A stretch of DNA of 18,018 nt from Paraglaciecola arctica (GTDB taxonomy: Bacteria > Pseudomonadota > Gammaproteobacteria > Enterobacterales > Alteromonadaceae): positions 1-18,018 of the forward strand of contig QIJM01000124.1 of NCBI GenBank assembly GCA_003232445.1. Reading direction: 5' to 3'. Made by a program: the position numbers and the translations under genes. The notes under the pieces were generated by a model, which did no database searches, was not told the DNA's origin, and saw nothing but the letters and a program-made list of their open reading frames with translations. Below are positions 16,444 through 18,018 of this stretch, in pieces (within the stretch, counting starts at the first letter, position 1; each line of letters begins with the position of its first letter).

Positions 16444-17124
16444 ATGAATTTATTTAGTAAGCTAACTGATAGAGCTCTAGTCTATTATGACAATTCCCCT
16501 CTTGTAGTTCAGCGTTTCACTAAAAACATTATCCGTATTGTTTTCAAATGCATATATCACATCGGAACAATGCGGGCGAGCTCAAAACTACCGATACGAA
16601 TATTTTTGATTGATTCAAAAGATATTCTGTATATATCGGATAGCACTAGGAATTCCGACATTTTTAGTAAATATTTTTCTCACGGCACTGTTCTTTCAGG
16701 CGATTGGGATAAAAAGCGAACGCTGCTAATGGATGACACGATGTATAAGTTTGGCGAAGATGTTTTTCTCAATGGTCTACCCTATGAATCCACACAGTTC
16801 TACAAAGAAGTAATGGATCAGCAGCGCGAACGCTATATTAAAAACAAACAACAACTTGAAACCCGACTAAACAACTGGAAAATCTTATACAATTCCATAA
16901 GGACTCATGGTTTCAAATCACAAAAAAGCCTGACTAATAGCGAACTTCTTGACGAAATCTGCATTTCCATTGACCGTGATGGAAATAAAATACTGGAAGA
17001 TGGGCGACATAGGTTTATTATTGCGCATCTACTGAATCTTAAAGATATTCCTGTTATTGTAAATCGTGTTCACGGTGACTATTGGTCCAGACACAAAGAA
17101 GAATTGCTTTCCGGAAGTTTTTAA
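16444..17124 (+). CDS. ParB/sulfiredoxin-like-fold protein of surface-glycan loci
   Basis: The 226-residue protein has no signal peptide. Its C-terminal part, ISIDRDGNKILEDGRHRFIIAHLLNLKDIPVIVNRVH, carries the DGRHR motif (186-190) of ParB-like or sulfiredoxin-like domains, which bind nucleotides through this loop. SGDWDK at 85-90 is also a recurrent motif in this glycan-associated subgroup as I recall it. Genes of this kind are often found in polysaccharide and glycosylation clusters and have no settled function. It is probably not a chromosome-partition protein, since there is no parA partner and no HTH of the ParB type. An 11-base gap separates it from the methyltransferase gene. Confidence 0.6.
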   Translation: MNLFSKLTDRALVYYDNSPLVVQRFTKNIIRIVFKCIYHIGTMRASSKLPIRIFLIDSKDILYISDSTRNSDIFSKYFSHGTVLSGDWDKKRTLLMDDTMYKFGEDVFLNGLPYESTQFYKEVMDQQRERYIKNKQQLETRLNNWKILYNSIRTHGFKSQKSLTNSELLDEICISIDRDGNKILEDGRHRFIIAHLLNLKDIPVIVNRVHGDYWSRHKEELLSGSF

Positions 17125-17125
17125 A

Positions 17126-17494
17126 TTGATAAATATAGGTGGATTTATTAAAAGTCCTGTCTTAACAAGGACCTTCATTTTACTTAGTGCTTCGATTGTA
17201 ATACAGTCGTTATCTTTTTTAAGTATGAAAATTGCGGCTACTTATAGTGTATATCAATACTATGCGCTAGCTTTCGCTTTTGTTTTTTTTGCCCTACGGG
17301 CTTATTTTTGGCAGCAACTATTAAAAGTCACCCCTCTCTCTAAAATTTACCCTTATGCATCATTAGTGCAGGTTCTGATACTTATTTACGCTGTGTTTAT
17401 TTTTCATGAAGCTGTGACTTTAAACAAAATTGTTGGTTTAGGTGTAATGATTTCAGGATTGTTTGTTATTTTTTATGGCCCTAAAAAATCATGA
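17126..17494 (+). CDS. ArnF/EamA-like small multidrug-resistance family membrane protein, first subunit
   Basis: The 122-residue protein has four predicted membrane helices and ends in a basic tail (YGPKKS). YPYASLVQVLILIYAVFIFHE resembles the third helix and loop of ArnE, ArnF and other SMR or half-EamA proteins. ArnE and ArnF form the dimer that flips undecaprenyl-phosphate-L-Ara4N. I choose a TTG start at 17126 because GGAAG (17113-17117) is eight bases upstream and the codon lies directly after the previous stop. A GTG at 17066 would force a 59-base overlap. The stop overlaps the next gene as ATGA, as expected for two subunits of one transporter. Confidence 0.7.
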   Translation: MINIGGFIKSPVLTRTFILLSASIVIQSLSFLSMKIAATYSVYQYYALAFAFVFFALRAYFWQQLLKVTPLSKIYPYASLVQVLILIYAVFIFHEAVTLNKIVGLGVMISGLFVIFYGPKKS

Positions 17495-17811
17495 TGGAAG
17501 TCGTGCTTGGTATGTTGATCATTACGTTCACCACGATTGGACAAGTATTATTAAAGCTTGGTGCCGATAACAAACGCTCTGTATTCATCAATGTATATGT
17601 TATTAGCGCATATATCATCTTTCTTATGACAGTACTGATTTCATTTCAGCTTTTAAAAACTATGTCGATGTTGAGTTTCACTGTAATAATCAGTCTGAAT
17701 TATATATGTGTAATGTTAGCATCAACATTATTTCTAAAGGAAGAATTTACGACCAATAAATTCTTAGGGACACTGTTAGTTACAATTGGGATAATTATCT
17801 TCACTCAGTAA
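17491..17811 (+). CDS. ArnE/EamA-like small multidrug-resistance family membrane protein, second subunit
   Basis: A 106-residue protein with four membrane helices. The opening IITFTTIGQVLLKLGAD matches helix 1 of SMR-type proteins, including the GQ(V/I)LLK signature of ArnE-like subunits, and LFLKEEFTTNKFLGTLLVTIGI matches helix 4 of the half-EamA fold. Overlap with the preceding gene points to a heterodimer. The probable job is to flip the lipid-linked sugar made by the GT2 enzyme across the inner membrane. It is the last gene of the block. Confidence 0.7.
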   Translation: MMEVVLGMLIITFTTIGQVLLKLGADNKRSVFINVYVISAYIIFLMTVLISFQLLKTMSMLSFTVIISLNYICVMLASTLFLKEEFTTNKFLGTLLVTIGIIIFTQ

Positions 17812-17833
17812 CCTGTACAGTAATCACCCGGAA

Positions 17834-17862
17834 AGAGAAACTGGCCATGGTGGCCTGTCTCT
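17834..17862 (+). terminator. Possible terminator hairpin after the last gene
   Basis: GGCCA (17843-17847) and TGGCC (17851-17855) pair around TGG. Outer arms AGAGA (17834-17838) and TCTCT (17858-17862) extend the stem across an internal loop. Only a short T-run (17865-17868) follows, so termination may be weak. Confidence 0.4.
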
Positions 17863-17882
17863 GCTTTTGAATCCTAGTAGGT

Positions 17883-17927
17883 TAATAATGAGGGGAGTTA
17901 CCCTACTTCTCATCAACCTCGTTATTA
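17883..17927. repeat. Eleven-base inverted repeat in the downstream gap
   Basis: TAATAATGAGG (17883-17893) pairs with CCTCGTTATTA (17917-17927) with one G-T wobble and a 23-base loop. No gene was found between 17812 and the window end, so this could be a second terminator for a gene beyond the edge or a regulatory site. Its role is unknown. Confidence 0.35.
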
Positions 17928-18018
17928 TGACGTATAGGCAGGGATTTCAGCACCACATAAGCTACCAACCATAACCCTATCGATAATTGGTATGCTTTTA
18001 TGGACAAACGGCACTGTT

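Noticed and set aside
16444..17124. A plasmid or chromosome partition gene parB
   Set aside because: There is no parA partner, no HTH domain and no parS-like site. The context is glycan synthesis.
1..18018. CRISPR arrays, tRNA or rRNA genes, insertion sequences
   Set aside because: No regular direct repeats with unique spacers, cloverleaf-like tRNA sequence, rRNA segments or transposase genes were recognised on either strand.

Overview
The window looks like chromosomal DNA of a gammaproteobacterium related to Pseudomonas or the marine Cellvibrionales. The reasons are the pilA-pilB-pilC-pilD-coaE gene order, a sigma-54-type promoter upstream of pilA, and a type IVa major pilin with a C-terminal disulfide loop. 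The species cannot be fixed from this sequence alone.

Layout. Positions 1-629 hold the 3' end of an unrecognised gene, a short REP-like hairpin, a strong sigma-54 promoter match, and a set of degenerate repeats (TGCTAA-N6-TTAGCA type) between promoter and pilA. pilA (630-1070) is closed by a clear intrinsic terminator. pilB, pilC, pilD and coaE (1301-5822) follow head to tail. A 699-residue multi-spanning protein with GT-C glycosyltransferase features follows at 5852-7951. After a 235-base gap with a possible promoter comes a more AT-rich block (8187-17811) of twelve genes on the same strand, most of them overlapping or nearly touching. In order they are a WecE-like sugar aminotransferase, an ArnC/GtrB-like polyprenyl-phosphate glycosyltransferase, an acyl carrier protein, a FabG-like reductase, an AMP-forming acid ligase, LuxE, LuxC, a PseH-like acetyltransferase, a SAM methyltransferase, a ParB-like-fold protein, and two small ArnE/ArnF-like membrane proteins. 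The last 207 bases are non-coding with two inverted repeats.

How it may work together (inference). The block reads as a pathway that builds a lipid-linked, acyl-modified amino sugar. WecE would make dTDP-4-amino-4,6-dideoxygalactose, with dTDP-glucose and RmlB supplied from elsewhere. The ACP, reductase, ligase, LuxE, LuxC, acetyltransferase and methyltransferase would make or attach an unusual acyl or alkyl group. The GT2 enzyme would load the sugar on undecaprenyl phosphate, and the ArnE/ArnF-like pair would flip it to the periplasm. The GT-C protein beside the pilus operon is a candidate for the final transfer, perhaps to the pilin, though LPS or another acceptor is equally open. The most interesting feature is the fatty-acid-reductase pair LuxE/LuxC, known from bioluminescence, placed inside a glycan pathway with no luciferase genes and no ketosynthase.
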